NCBI RefSeq assembly: GCF_003946145.1
Contig: NZ_RHOC01000008.1
Span: 35,317-99,316, forward strand
Length of the DNA: 64,000 bases
Reading direction: 5' to 3'
Source of the DNA: Levilactobacillus huananensis
GTDB lineage: Bacteria; Bacillota; Bacilli; Lactobacillales; Lactobacillaceae
Of this stretch, positions 51,294 to 60,335 are shown piece by piece; the stretch's first letter is position 1; every line of letters begins with the position of its first letter. The notes under the pieces were generated by a model. It was not told the origin of the DNA and did not search any database. It was given only the letters and a program-made list of their open reading frames with translations. The translations under genes were made by a program, and so were the position numbers.

Positions 51294-52934
51294 ATGAGTC
51301 TATTAACCAAGAAACAAGTCTTACTACTTTGCGGTATCATCCTAGTTGGCGGCGGCATCTTCGCCGTTACGGCACACTCTAAGACGACCAAGTCGGCAAC
51401 CCAACAAACCTTGAACCTGTCGCAAACGGCGCCAATCACCAGCCTCGATGTCGCCAAAATTACCGATAGCGTCTCCAGTACCGCTTTGAGTCAAGTTGGT
51501 GAAGGTCTTTACCGTTTGAATGCCAAGAGCCAAGCAGAGAATGCCCTAGCAACCAAGACCAAGATTTCTGATCACGGCCATCGCTACACGATTGACCTGC
51601 GTCACGATGGCAAATGGAGCAATGGTGACCCCGTAACGGCTCAGGACTTTGTCTACTCATGGGAACGAACCCTGAACCCGCAATCCAAGTCGGAGTTCAC
51701 CTACCAATTCGCCAACATTAAGAATGCCACGGCCATCGCCGCCGGCAAGAAATCCCCATCAACACTCGGGGTCAAGGCCGTGGGCAAGTATCGCCTGGCA
51801 ATCACCCTCAGCCAACCAGCCGCTTATTTCAAACAAATGCTGGCCAGCACCACCTACTATCCCTTGAATGAAAAAGCTGTGAACAAGTATGGCAAAAAGT
51901 ACGGGTCGTCCGCTAAAACCACCCTTTACAATGGGCCATTCGTCCTGACTAACTGGACTGGAACTAGCGACACTTGGACTTTAAAGAAGAACGTCCGTTA
52001 CGCTAACGCCAAGGCAGTTAAACTTCAACAACTCAACTACAAGGTCATTAAATCAACGGCGACGGCCTACAACCTTTACCAATCCAAACGACTGGACGCC
52101 GTCACTCTGGATGGTGAACAAACCACTCAGAACAAGAACAACCCTAATTTGAAGTCCCTCTCACAAGGTCGAATTGGATTCATGCAGTACAATGAAAAAG
52201 ACAAGGTTGCTGCTAACCGCGATCTCCGAACCGCAATTTCACTGGCCATTAATCGGAAACAGTTGGCGAACCAAGTCTTAAAGAACGGCTCGCTTCCTGC
52301 CAAGACCTTTGGCATTAAGAGCATGCTCAAGAACCCTAAGACTGGTGCCGACTTCACCCAAGACGCCGCGGAAACCAGTACTGTGAGTTATCAACCAACC
52401 AAGGCTAAAGCCCTTTACCAACAAGCCTTAAAGCAACTAGGTAAGAAGAATCTGACGGTCACTATCACCTGTGGCGACGATGACGCCAGCAAGAAGCTTT
52501 CTGAATTCATCCAGAGCGCCCTGTCGACTAAGTTGGGATTAAAGGTTACCGTACAATCCATGCCATTTACCTCGATGCTCAGCAACGTTTCCAAGGGGAA
52601 CTTCCAGATCAATTTAACTAGCTGGAGCATGGACTACGCCGATCCGATTCAGTCTCTACAAATTCTAGAGTCGACGAACAATTCCAACATGGGTCACTAC
52701 AGTAGTAAAGCCTACGATAGTGCCTTGGATGCCGCTGAAGGTGCCGACGCCCTCAAGCCAACGGCTCGATACGCTGACCTGGTTAAAGCTGCGCACATCG
52801 CACTTAAGGATCAAGCAGTCACCCCACTCTACGAAGGGCGTACTGGTGTCTTGGTCAACCCTAAACTAAAGGGTGTCGTCTATAATCAATTTAACGGGAG
52901 TGCCGACTATCGGACGGCTTCCGTTACGAAATAA
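51294..52934 (+). CDS. OppA-like peptide-binding protein without a standard lipobox
   Basis: A 546-residue SBP_bac_5 protein, clearly a paralogue of the one at 19778 (LRHDGKWSNGDPVTAQDFVY, LRTAISLAINRKQL). The N-terminus is a hydrophobic helix (VLLLCGIILVGGGIFAVTA); the only Cys sits early in it and there is no L-x-G-C box, so the protein may stay attached by an uncleaved helix. ATG 51294 follows GGAGG. Controlled by a T-box. No other Opp genes are adjacent. Confidence 0.87.
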   Translation: MSLLTKKQVLLLCGIILVGGGIFAVTAHSKTTKSATQQTLNLSQTAPITSLDVAKITDSVSSTALSQVGEGLYRLNAKSQAENALATKTKISDHGHRYTIDLRHDGKWSNGDPVTAQDFVYSWERTLNPQSKSEFTYQFANIKNATAIAAGKKSPSTLGVKAVGKYRLAITLSQPAAYFKQMLASTTYYPLNEKAVNKYGKKYGSSAKTTLYNGPFVLTNWTGTSDTWTLKKNVRYANAKAVKLQQLNYKVIKSTATAYNLYQSKRLDAVTLDGEQTTQNKNNPNLKSLSQGRIGFMQYNEKDKVAANRDLRTAISLAINRKQLANQVLKNGSLPAKTFGIKSMLKNPKTGADFTQDAAETSTVSYQPTKAKALYQQALKQLGKKNLTVTITCGDDDASKKLSEFIQSALSTKLGLKVTVQSMPFTSMLSNVSKGNFQINLTSWSMDYADPIQSLQILESTNNSNMGHYSSKAYDSALDAAEGADALKPTARYADLVKAAHIALKDQAVTPLYEGRTGVLVNPKLKGVVYNQFNGSADYRTASVTK

Positions 52935-52959
52935 CCCGCAAAATTAAAGGGGCGTTGCA

Positions 52960-52987
52960 TTGCAGTGGCCGTAAATTACGGTATAAT
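52960..52987 (+). promoter_or_regulatory. Promoter of the gtrA-like gene
   Basis: TTGCAG (52960-52965), 16 bp, TATAAT (52982-52987). The ~100-nt leader has a hairpin of AACGTTTTC with GAAAAAACGTT (53037-53075). Confidence 0.65.
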
Positions 52988-53094
52988 TAGCTGTGGTACG
53001 ACAATTACGCGTTTTCATAACTTCGGTGAGCCGCTAACGTTTTCTTACACGGTTTCACCCGGCGAAAAAACGTTACAGAAAGGTTCCTAAAGTT

Positions 53095-53607
53095 ATGAAT
53101 GATCAAACCCCTTTACGCCACGACCATTACCCAACGACGGAAGCGGAGTATGAAGCCGAACTGACCGAAACAGAGAACGAACACGCAGCCGAGCTCCAAA
53201 AGGTTGAACAAAAAGTTCAGGGACAAGTCTCCCGGTATCTCTTATTCGGGGCCGTCTCAGTAGTCGTTAACATCGTTTTGTTCTACCTGTTCTACCACAC
53301 TATGGGCATCGAATATCAAATCGCCAACTTCATTGACTGGCTGATTAGTGTTCAGGTCTCCTTTTGGTTAGACCGACAATTCGTCTTCATGCACAAATCC
53401 GACAAACCGATAAAGGAAATGGGCACATTCTACATGACGCGTGTTATTACCTTCTTAATCGAAACAGTCTTGCTATGGTTCGGTGTTTCCGTTCTCAGTG
53501 GTAACAAGACCATCGTGAAGGTCATCGGCCACATCATTGCGTTAGTTCTGAACTTCTTTGTTTCCAAAAAGTTAGTCTTCAAGAACCAGCCCGCACCTGC
53601 CGACTAA
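53095..53607 (+). CDS. GtrA-family membrane protein
   Basis: A 170-residue protein: acidic N-terminal tail (~1-45), then four helices with GtrA marks (YLLFGAVSVVVNIVLFYLFY, FWLDRQFVF, LNFFVSKKLVFK). GtrA proteins help move lipid-linked sugars used to glycosylate wall polymers. The acidic tail is longer than usual. Start behind GAAAGG. Confidence 0.85.
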   Translation: MNDQTPLRHDHYPTTEAEYEAELTETENEHAAELQKVEQKVQGQVSRYLLFGAVSVVVNIVLFYLFYHTMGIEYQIANFIDWLISVQVSFWLDRQFVFMHKSDKPIKEMGTFYMTRVITFLIETVLLWFGVSVLSGNKTIVKVIGHIIALVLNFFVSKKLVFKNQPAPAD

Positions 53608-53619
53608 ATCTAATCATAC

Positions 53620-53650
53620 AAAACCGAGACCTTTGGGCCTCGGTTTTTTT
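53620..53650 (+). terminator. Terminator of the gtrA-like gene
   Basis: AAAACCGAG and CTCGGTTTT with T6. Confidence 0.8.
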
Positions 53651-53726
53651 ATTCCATTTTTGTATAAAATCAGTCTGATAACTGGTGTATGATAGAAGGT
53701 ATTCAAAACAGAAGGACTGTGTAGCC

Positions 53727-54308
53727 ATGTCTCTAATGTCTCTAACGTTTCTCCTCACCAGCATTGGCGTCTTCTTCGTTACCGACACCGATGACCTCAT
53801 CGTCTTACTCCTGCTTTGGTTGACAGCCAAAAATCCCCGGCAGAAACATGCCGTCGTAGCCGGTCAATATCTGGGTATCATGACTCTCATTGCGGTCGCC
53901 TGGATTATCAGCCGAGGAATCATTCACTTTAACGTGGTTCATTGGGCCCGATGGTTTGGCCTCATCCCCTTATTTCTCGGGATTTGGGGTCTAAAGACCT
54001 GGTGGCAACATCGCGATGCCACTGGCCTCCCCTCACAGCTCACGAAATCCATTCGTTGGCCCCTTGTTTGGGCCCTCACTGTCAGTAATGGTGGCGACAA
54101 TCTCAGCATCTACATTCCTTACTTCACTCACCTCACCACGCCGCAATTTATCAGCGTGTGCTTTGTTTTCCTGATTATGGTGGGACTATGGCTTTTGCTG
54201 AGTCACCAACTGGCCAAGTCAACCATTGCCAGTCGCTTCTTCGCGCGCTTCGGGGCCTGGCTATCCCCTCTCCTCTTTATCGGGATTGGGTTATTAATTC
54301 TACTATAA
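53727..54308 (+). CDS. cadD: CadD-family cadmium resistance transporter
   Basis: A 193-residue, six-helix protein with the CadD marks FVTDTDDLIVLLLL (~16) and SNGGDNLSIYIPYF (~115), two acidic repeats that likely bind the metal. It exports Cd2+ or related cations. ATG 53727 follows AGAAGGA. A parS-like site and a second small gene follow directly. Confidence 0.83.
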   Translation: MSLMSLTFLLTSIGVFFVTDTDDLIVLLLLWLTAKNPRQKHAVVAGQYLGIMTLIAVAWIISRGIIHFNVVHWARWFGLIPLFLGIWGLKTWWQHRDATGLPSQLTKSIRWPLVWALTVSNGGDNLSIYIPYFTHLTTPQFISVCFVFLIMVGLWLLLSHQLAKSTIASRFFARFGAWLSPLLFIGIGLLILL

Positions 54309-54317
54309 AGACAACAT

Positions 54318-54333
54318 GTTTCATGTGAAACAT
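54318..54333 (-). other. parS-like ParB binding site 4
   Basis: TGTTTCATGTGAAACA, identical to site 3. It lies in the 39-bp gap between cadD and the next gene. Confidence 0.8.
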
Positions 54334-54347
54334 CCAAGGAGGCCCAC

Positions 54348-54671
54348 ATGCCAACGTCTACCATCACATTAACTGGCACTAACGTCCGGTCGAGACGTCC
54401 CGACCGCGTCACCCTGACACTGACTAATCTTCGACTATTGACCGGTGACCAACAGCTCGCACACCTGACACTCCAGGATCACGTGCTCGGTATCATCTCG
54501 GGCCGAGCCTACCAGACGGCGCAGCAGACGCTGGGAATCCGGGACTTTCGCTATTTCTTAGATGAAGCAAATCTCACCTTAGCCCTGAGTGACACGGCTC
54601 GCAATCGTCAGGCCGTGGCCGAGCTCTTCACCTTCGCAAACAAGCACCATCTCTGGACAACTAAACATTAA
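54348..54671 (+). CDS. Small unknown protein downstream of cadD
   Basis: A 107-residue protein with no membrane helix, no cysteine and a beta-rich start (TSTITLTGTNVRSRRPDRVT). AAGGAGG is well placed. It is in the cadD operon but has no recognised domain; a role in metal response is not supported by any visible ligand set. Confidence 0.65.
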   Translation: MPTSTITLTGTNVRSRRPDRVTLTLTNLRLLTGDQQLAHLTLQDHVLGIISGRAYQTAQQTLGIRDFRYFLDEANLTLALSDTARNRQAVAELFTFANKHHLWTTKH

Positions 54672-54678
54672 CGACAAG

Positions 54679-54718
54679 AAACCGCGCGATCACTAGCATT
54701 GGTGATCGCGCGGTTTTA
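54679..54718. terminator. Bidirectional terminator
   Basis: AAACCGCGCGATCAC pairs with GTGATCGCGCGGTTT, T-rich on both sides. Confidence 0.88.
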
Positions 54719-54750
54719 TTTCGCCTTTTTTTAGAATTTCGGATCTTCCA

Positions 54751-55635
54751 TTATTCTTCCAACGTCTCACGTAGAACCTTCAGCACTTGTTGTTGCGTCG
54801 GCGTTAAAACATGGGACGTCCGGGTAACAATGCTCGTAATAAACGCGGGCTGCTCATCATCCAACAATTCTAGTCGCACGACGTCATTCCGATGCTGGTC
54901 CACGATATCCGTCAGAAAGGTCACCCCGACGTTTTCCGCAACTAAGTTCATGATGACGTGGGTATCGGCAGCCCGAAAGACCACGTCGGGTCGAAAATGA
55001 TTCCGGCGAGTAAGTTTGTTAAAGGCGGTATTGTGCACGAAACTACTGGTAAAGAGCACAAATTTTTCACGTTTTAACTCACTAAAGTAGACGCGCTTGC
55101 GGTTGGCCAGTGGATGCTGAGCAGACACGAAGATGTTAAAAGGCTTGCGATCAAACTCCTCGGCCAACAGTGTCTGATAGGACAAGGGTTCGGCTGACCC
55201 CAACAAAGCGATATCCGCCTGACCATCTCGCAACGCGTTTCGGAGCCACACGGACCCTCCCTCTAACGTCTGAATACGCTCAAGCATTCCCAATTCCTGT
55301 AGCCGCGCCGCCACCCGTGGGAAGTAGTGATTTTCAATAATTGGTGGTAACCCCAGCACTATCCGTTGTTGGGTCAAGTGATCCAGCTCTTGATGGGCAA
55401 TATCTAACTCACCCAAGATGGCCTGCGCATGCGTTGCCAGTTGTTGGCCACTGTCCGTCACAATCAATTCATGATGGGCCCGGTCACGTAAAAAGAGTTT
55501 AGTGTTGAATTCCGTTTCCAGACGCTTCACCGCCATCGTAATCGTCGGTTGTGTCACGCCAAATGAAGCGGCCACTTTAGAAAAGTTTTTTTGTTTAATT
55601 AATTCATCGAAATATGCCAAGTCCTTTGTGTTCAC
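54751..55635 (-). CDS. mleR: LysR-family regulator of the malolactic locus
   Basis: A 294-residue LysR protein: HTH at ~15-40 (FSKVAASFGVTQPTITMAVK) and a substrate-binding domain. It is divergent from the malolactic gene, the classic MleR position; malate would be the inducer. GTG start behind AAAGGAAAAATC. The intergenic ATAA/TTAT symmetry at 55660-55690 is a likely binding site. Confidence 0.87.
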   Translation of the reverse strand: MNTKDLAYFDELIKQKNFSKVAASFGVTQPTITMAVKRLETEFNTKLFLRDRAHHELIVTDSGQQLATHAQAILGELDIAHQELDHLTQQRIVLGLPPIIENHYFPRVAARLQELGMLERIQTLEGGSVWLRNALRDGQADIALLGSAEPLSYQTLLAEEFDRKPFNIFVSAQHPLANRKRVYFSELKREKFVLFTSSFVHNTAFNKLTRRNHFRPDVVFRAADTHVIMNLVAENVGVTFLTDIVDQHRNDVVRLELLDDEQPAFITSIVTRTSHVLTPTQQQVLKVLRETLEE

Positions 55636-55701
55636 GATTTTTCCTTTCTATATCAACATTTATAAGGCCATTATAAATTATTCTTATGATGGCTGCCACA
55701 T

Positions 55702-55731
55702 TTGACTATACTTTCGTGAGCGCTTTATAGT
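55702..55731 (+). promoter_or_regulatory. Promoter of the malolactic operon
   Basis: TTGACT (55702-55707), 18 bp, TATAGT (55726-55731). Confidence 0.65.
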
Positions 55732-55771
55732 ATGACTCGTAAACTTAATTCGTGATTGGAGGAAACAATTT

Positions 55772-57409
55772 ATGACAAACACAGCCTCAATTTTAAATAA
55801 CCCCTTCTTAAATAAGGGAACTGCTTTCACTCAAGCCGAACGCAAGGCCTTAGGCATCGTCGGGACGCTTCCAAGCCACGTCCAAACCTTAGACGAACAA
55901 GCCACACAAGCCTACGCCCAATTCCAAAGTAAGGCCAATGACTTAGAAAAACGGCTCTTCTTGACGAATCTGTTCAATGAAAATCGGACCCTGTTCTTCC
56001 GTTTAATGGATGATCACGTGGTTGAATTAATGCCAATCGTCTACGATCCAACGGTTGCAGATTCGATCGAACAATACAGCCACCTCTTCACCGATCCTCA
56101 AAACGCCGCCTTCATCTCTATCGATGACCCCGACAACATTGAAGCATCCCTGAAGAACGCCGCTGATGGCCGCGACATCCGCTTAGTTGTCGTCACTGAT
56201 GCCGAAGGAATCCTCGGCATGGGTGACTGGGGGGTCAACGGCGTAGATATCGCCGTTGGTAAACTGATGGTTTACACTGCCGCAGCCGGTATTGACCCTG
56301 CACAAGTCTTACCCGTAAGTATCGATGCTGGAACCAACAATCAAACCTTATTGGATGACCCACTGTACTTAGGTAACCACCACAAGCGGGTCTACGGTGA
56401 TGCTTACTACGATGTTATCGACCGCTTCGTTACCGCAGAACAGAAGTTGTTCCCTGAATCACTCCTGCACTGGGAAGATTTTGGCCGCTCCAACGCACAA
56501 GTTATCTTAGATAAGTACAAGGACCAATTTGCCACTTTCAACGATGATATCCAAGGAACTGGGATGGTTGTTTTAGCAGGTATCCTGGGTGCCCTGAACA
56601 TCTCTAAGGAAGACATCAAAGACCAAAAGTTCTTAACCTTCGGGGCTGGGACTGCCGGCATGGGAATTGCCAACCAAATTCTCGACGAGTTGAAGCGCGC
56701 CGGCCTGTCTGATGAAGAAGCTCGAAAGCACTTCTACGCTGTCGACAAGCAAGGGTTACTCTTTGACGACACCCCTGACTTAACGGCTGCCCAAAAGGAA
56801 TTCACGCGTCAACGTAGCGAATTCGACAACGCCGATGAGCTGACTAACCTGGCTGCCGTCGTGAAGACAGTGCACCCAACGGTTATGATCGGAACTTCTA
56901 CTCAGCCCGGTACCTTTACGAAAGAAATTGTGACCGACATGGCTGCTCATACGGAACGCCCAATCATCTTCCCACTGTCTAACCCAACCAAGTTGGCAGA
57001 GGCAACTGCTGCCGACCTGATCAAGTGGACCGACGGTAAGGCCCTCATTGCGACTGGAATTCCAGCCGACGACGTTGACTACAAGGGGGTTACTTACCAC
57101 ATTGGTCAAGGAAACAACGCCCTGATGTACCCTGGTTTAGGCTTCGGACTAATTGCGTCAACGGCCAAGGTCTTAAATGGTGAAACGCTCTCTGCTGCCT
57201 GCCACGCCCTCGGTGGAATCGTGGACACCACGCAAGCCGGTGCCGCTGTCTTACCACCCGTTTCCCAGCTAACCAGTTTCTCACAAAAATTAGCTGAAAT
57301 CGTGGCCCAAAGCGTCCTCGACCAGAAGCTGAACAAGGAACCTATCGCTAATGCCAAGCAAGCCGTTGCTGACATGAAGTGGGTGCCAGAATACAAGAGC
57401 ATCGACTAG
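55772..57409 (+). CDS. mleA: Malolactic enzyme
   Basis: A 545-residue enzyme of the malic enzyme fold and length. Substrate region: [17 protein letters not shown] (~150); metal and Lys region: [17 protein letters not shown] (~255); NAD loop: [14 protein letters not shown] (~290). It converts L-malate to L-lactate and CO2, which helps pH homeostasis and makes proton-motive force with MleP. ATG follows TTGGAGGAAAC. Strong codon bias. Confidence 0.95.
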   Translation: MTNTASILNNPFLNKGTAFTQAERKALGIVGTLPSHVQTLDEQATQAYAQFQSKANDLEKRLFLTNLFNENRTLFFRLMDDHVVELMPIVYDPTVADSIEQYSHLFTDPQNAAFISIDDPDNIEASLKNAADGRDIRLVVVTDAEGILGMGDWGVNGVDIAVGKLMVYTAAAGIDPAQVLPVSIDAGTNNQTLLDDPLYLGNHHKRVYGDAYYDVIDRFVTAEQKLFPESLLHWEDFGRSNAQVILDKYKDQFATFNDDIQGTGMVVLAGILGALNISKEDIKDQKFLTFGAGTAGMGIANQILDELKRAGLSDEEARKHFYAVDKQGLLFDDTPDLTAAQKEFTRQRSEFDNADELTNLAAVVKTVHPTVMIGTSTQPGTFTKEIVTDMAAHTERPIIFPLSNPTKLAEATAADLIKWTDGKALIATGIPADDVDYKGVTYHIGQGNNALMYPGLGFGLIASTAKVLNGETLSAACHALGGIVDTTQAGAAVLPPVSQLTSFSQKLAEIVAQSVLDQKLNKEPIANAKQAVADMKWVPEYKSID

Positions 57410-57541
57410 GACGCCTCGTCTCTAGCATTAGGTTCATCTAAAACTGAATAGTAATCCTTCACGTGCTCGTTAGCTGGCGCCCCTTCGCTGACTACCGGCA
57501 CGTGAATTCATCTAAAATTACTTGAAAGAAGGACGTCTCTC

Positions 57542-58513
57542 GTGGCTGTTTTATGGAACTCAATTCAAAGTGTCCTCGTCGTTGTTTTAATCATGATTCT
57601 TGGTTATATTCTGCGGCGGCAAGGTTGGTTCGACGACAAGTTCGGCGGTACCATCTCTAAATTCATCAAGAACATCGCACTGCCAGCATCAATCTTCGTT
57701 TCGGTGCTGAGTCGGCTAACTCGGGGCCAACTGGTCTCCTTCTCTGGCTACCTGGTCTACGCTTTTATCGCCGTTATCATCGGCTATATCATCGCATTTG
57801 GCCTCGTTCGCATCATGCATGTAAAGCCTGGTCGTAAAGGAATCTTCGTCAACGCTATCGTCAATGCCAACACCATCTTTATTGGATTACCCTTGAACAT
57901 CGCGTTGTTCGGGGATAAGAGTATGACTTACTTCCTGGTCTACTACATTGTCAACACCGTTTCAACGTGGGCTTTCGGGGTCTTCCTGATCTCCAACGAC
58001 GATCCAACACTGCCTAAGGAAAAGCATCACAACAAGATCGACTGGAAAAAAGTTATCCCAATGCCACTGGTTGGTTTCTTAGTGGCCTTAATCTTCTTGC
58101 TCCTCAACATTCCAATCTTAAAGATCAGCTTCGTTAACTCGACGTTGACTTACGTTGGAAACCTGGTAACCCCGCTTTCTCTGATCTACATCGGGATTGT
58201 CTTGGCGGACGCTGGGCTGAAGAGTATTCACTTTGATCGTGACACGATCGTGGCCCTCTTGGGTCGGTTCGTTATGTCACCCATCTTGATGGTCGCGGTT
58301 CTGTTGGCTGCCGGTCACTTCGGTGCCAGCTTCCCAACGATGGCTTCTCAAACCTTAATTGTGCAATCCGCAACGCCAATGCTTGCGGTCTTGCCAATCC
58401 TGGCTAATGAAGCTCACGGTGACGTGGAATATGCCACGAACATCGTGACAACCAGTACCGTGTTATTCATCATCGTGGTACCGATTCTGATGTCATTGAT
58501 TCAATTTATCTAG
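57542..58513 (+). CDS. mleP: Malate permease (AEC family)
   Basis: A 323-residue, ten-helix carrier with the discontinuous-helix segments IALPASIFVSVL and IVQSATPMLAVLPIL. It takes in malate (and may release lactate). GTG start at 57542 behind AGAAGGACG. It is 132 bp after the malolactic gene, with no terminator between, so one operon. Confidence 0.88.
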   Translation: MAVLWNSIQSVLVVVLIMILGYILRRQGWFDDKFGGTISKFIKNIALPASIFVSVLSRLTRGQLVSFSGYLVYAFIAVIIGYIIAFGLVRIMHVKPGRKGIFVNAIVNANTIFIGLPLNIALFGDKSMTYFLVYYIVNTVSTWAFGVFLISNDDPTLPKEKHHNKIDWKKVIPMPLVGFLVALIFLLLNIPILKISFVNSTLTYVGNLVTPLSLIYIGIVLADAGLKSIHFDRDTIVALLGRFVMSPILMVAVLLAAGHFGASFPTMASQTLIVQSATPMLAVLPILANEAHGDVEYATNIVTTSTVLFIIVVPILMSLIQFI

Positions 58514-58526
58514 ATTTCACCACGCG

Positions 58527-58562
58527 AGCCCAACTTCAGTAAGAAGTTGGGCTTTTCTTTTC
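58527..58562 (+). terminator. Terminator of the malolactic operon
   Basis: GCCCAACTT-CAGTAAG-AAGTTGGGC, then TTTTCTTTT. Confidence 0.85.
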
Positions 58563-58572
58563 TCGATAAATC

Positions 58573-58680
58573 TGCTATAGTAATGGCAATCAAACTTCCG
58601 AAAGCGGGTTTTATCACCCGTCATGTTACTAGTCAGAACACTTCTACTAGGCTGGAATAGCCTAAGGAGTGTTCTATTTT
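58573..58680 (+). promoter_or_regulatory. Attenuator-like leader of the CynX-type MFS gene
   Basis: A TATAGT (58575-58580) begins a ~95-nt leader. It has a hairpin CGGGT-TTTATC-ACCCG (58605-58620) and then a terminator-like structure: AGAACACT with AGTGTTCT (around an inner AGGCT/AGCCT stem) and TATTTTT, right up against the ATG. The 3' arm holds the AAGGAG ribosome site. ACTAGT and ACTAGG could form the competing hairpin. It looks like a riboswitch or attenuator, but I match no known class. Confidence 0.6.
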
Positions 58681-58681
58681 T

Positions 58682-59815
58682 ATGTTCAAAAACTCTAAAA
58701 TCATTTTAATTCTCGTTACCGCCATGAACCTTCGCCTAGCAATAACAGCCATCACGCCACTCTTTTCAGCGATCCAACAAGCGTTGCACGTTGCTAGCGC
58801 CTACACTGCCCTGCTGGTGACCATTCCCTTACTATGCTTCTCACTAGGGGCTATCGCGGCGCCAAAACTGATTCAGCATCTAGGCATTCTACCGTTAATT
58901 CTGATGACGACCGGTATTTTAATCATCGCCAACCTTATTCGACCGCTAACCACCGCCACAATGCTGTTAGGGACGCTGCTGATTGGCCTCGCCATTGCTC
59001 TACTCAACGTGTTGGTTCCCACCATGATCGCTCAAGTCACAACAACTCACGTTACCCGTCTAACCAGTTACTACGCCGTAACAATGAACGTCGTCGCTGC
59101 GATGGGAACGGCTGGTGCAATGCCACTGGCGGGACTATGGGGGTGGCGCGCCGTCCTCATGGGCTTTGCCCTTCCTGCTGTGTTGACGTTGGTTATCGCT
59201 AGTCGGTTGCCTCGCCACAGCTTCCATCAGCAAGCTACCACTACCCCACCTCTCAGCCTCACGACCACCCTACGTCACGATCCTCAGGCTTGGAAATTAA
59301 CCGTGTTCATGGGGCTTCAATCTTTAATCTTCTACAGCCTAACGACCTGGCTGCCAACGATTTTCCAAGCGTTAGGTGCCTCTGATACCACCGCTGGAAC
59401 CCTGCTTGCGGTCTTCCAATTAGTTGGCATTCCGGCTGCCCTCTTCCTCAATATGTTCACTAACCTTCGACAGCTGTTAGCCGGCTTACTCGTCGGCTAC
59501 CTCGCTGGGGTCCTCTGTCTCGCGTGGTCCGGAATTGGCTGGTGGCTTGCCGCCATCCTCCTAGGTTTCACCAGTGCCCTCATCTTTACTCTAGCGTTGA
59601 CACTCATTGCCACCAGTAGTCAAGACGTGGCAACCATCGCCAATCGTTCGGCTATTGCCCAATCCTTAGGGTATTTGCTAGCCGCTGTTGGCCCCTTTAT
59701 CTTTGGTGAAGTCCACGATATCTTTGGCAACTGGTCGGTTGTTTTAATGGCCTTGATTGTCCTGATGGTGGTAACCATCGGGAGTGGCCTACTGGTCGCC
59801 CCTTCCTCAAAATAA
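58682..59815 (+). CDS. MFS transporter of the CynX/NimT type
   Basis: A 377-residue, 12-helix MFS protein. MNLRLAITAITPLFSAIQQ at the start is typical of CynX (cyanate), NimT (nitroimidazole) and related carriers. Loop 2-3 (PKLIQHLGILPLI) is short. The substrate is unknown; the leader before it suggests control by a small molecule. Confidence 0.8.
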   Translation: MFKNSKIILILVTAMNLRLAITAITPLFSAIQQALHVASAYTALLVTIPLLCFSLGAIAAPKLIQHLGILPLILMTTGILIIANLIRPLTTATMLLGTLLIGLAIALLNVLVPTMIAQVTTTHVTRLTSYYAVTMNVVAAMGTAGAMPLAGLWGWRAVLMGFALPAVLTLVIASRLPRHSFHQQATTTPPLSLTTTLRHDPQAWKLTVFMGLQSLIFYSLTTWLPTIFQALGASDTTAGTLLAVFQLVGIPAALFLNMFTNLRQLLAGLLVGYLAGVLCLAWSGIGWWLAAILLGFTSALIFTLALTLIATSSQDVATIANRSAIAQSLGYLLAAVGPFIFGEVHDIFGNWSVVLMALIVLMVVTIGSGLLVAPSSK

Positions 59816-59859
59816 ACAAAGTGGCGTTCCTAAAATTTCTGGGAATGCCACTTTTGTTT
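59813..59859 (+). terminator. Terminator of the MFS gene
   Basis: ACAAAGTGGCGTTCC pairs with GGGAATGCCACTTTTGT. Its end overlaps the parS-like site. Confidence 0.82.
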
Positions 59860-59870
59860 CACATGAAACA
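59855..59870 (+). other. parS-like ParB binding site 5
   Basis: TGTTTCACATGAAACA, identical to site 1; it is intergenic, fused to a terminator. Confidence 0.8.
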
Positions 59871-59929
59871 TCCTACTCTACCAGCATTGGTCTCTTGACG
59901 GACTGCTTGCTTCCCGCATTTACGACACT

Positions 59930-59973
59930 AAAAATGTCCAGTTGCCTGTGAAATCCAACTGGACATTTTTATA
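59930..59973. terminator. Terminator of the SDR/NTF2 unit
   Basis: AAAAATGTCCAGTTG pairs with CAACTGGACATTTTT, perfect 15-bp stem. Confidence 0.85.
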
Positions 59974-59982
59974 GTTGTGAAT

Positions 59983-60306
59983 CTAGTAAGTCGTCACTAC
60001 GGCCTCCATAATCTTCAAATCACCATTGATACGTTGAACTGTCATGTCGGTAGTCAAGGACCACTCGTGCCGGTCACTTCCATGAATGCTACCTACGACG
60101 CGGTTCTGACCAATAATGTGCCAACCACCGGCCCCGGACGTCACCGCCACATGATCTTCCATCGATGAGAAGTAATACATCGTCCCCTGTTACAATTCGC
60201 CTAGCCATTCGCTTCGAGGTTGAACATCTCCGGTCATGTGGGTCAACATAAAATCTGGGGCAAGCAAGCGAGCCAAGGCCACAACACCATCGGCTGCCAT
60301 GGCCAT
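59983..60306 (-). pseudogene. NTF2/SnoaL-like gene broken by an in-frame stop
   Basis: The frame from ATG 60306 reads DGVVALARLLAPDFMLTHMT, then WLGEL and a TAA (60190-60192), then goes on as QGTMYYFSSMEDHVAVTSGA and ends LKIMEAVVTTY. The whole is a normal NTF2-like domain of the kind that reads LTHMTG...EW, so a CAA to TAA change is the likely break. The N-terminus is also short. It lies 29 bp after the SDR gene. Confidence 0.75.
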
Positions 60307-60335
60307 ATTATAGGCCCGATATTTAATCGACTTCC

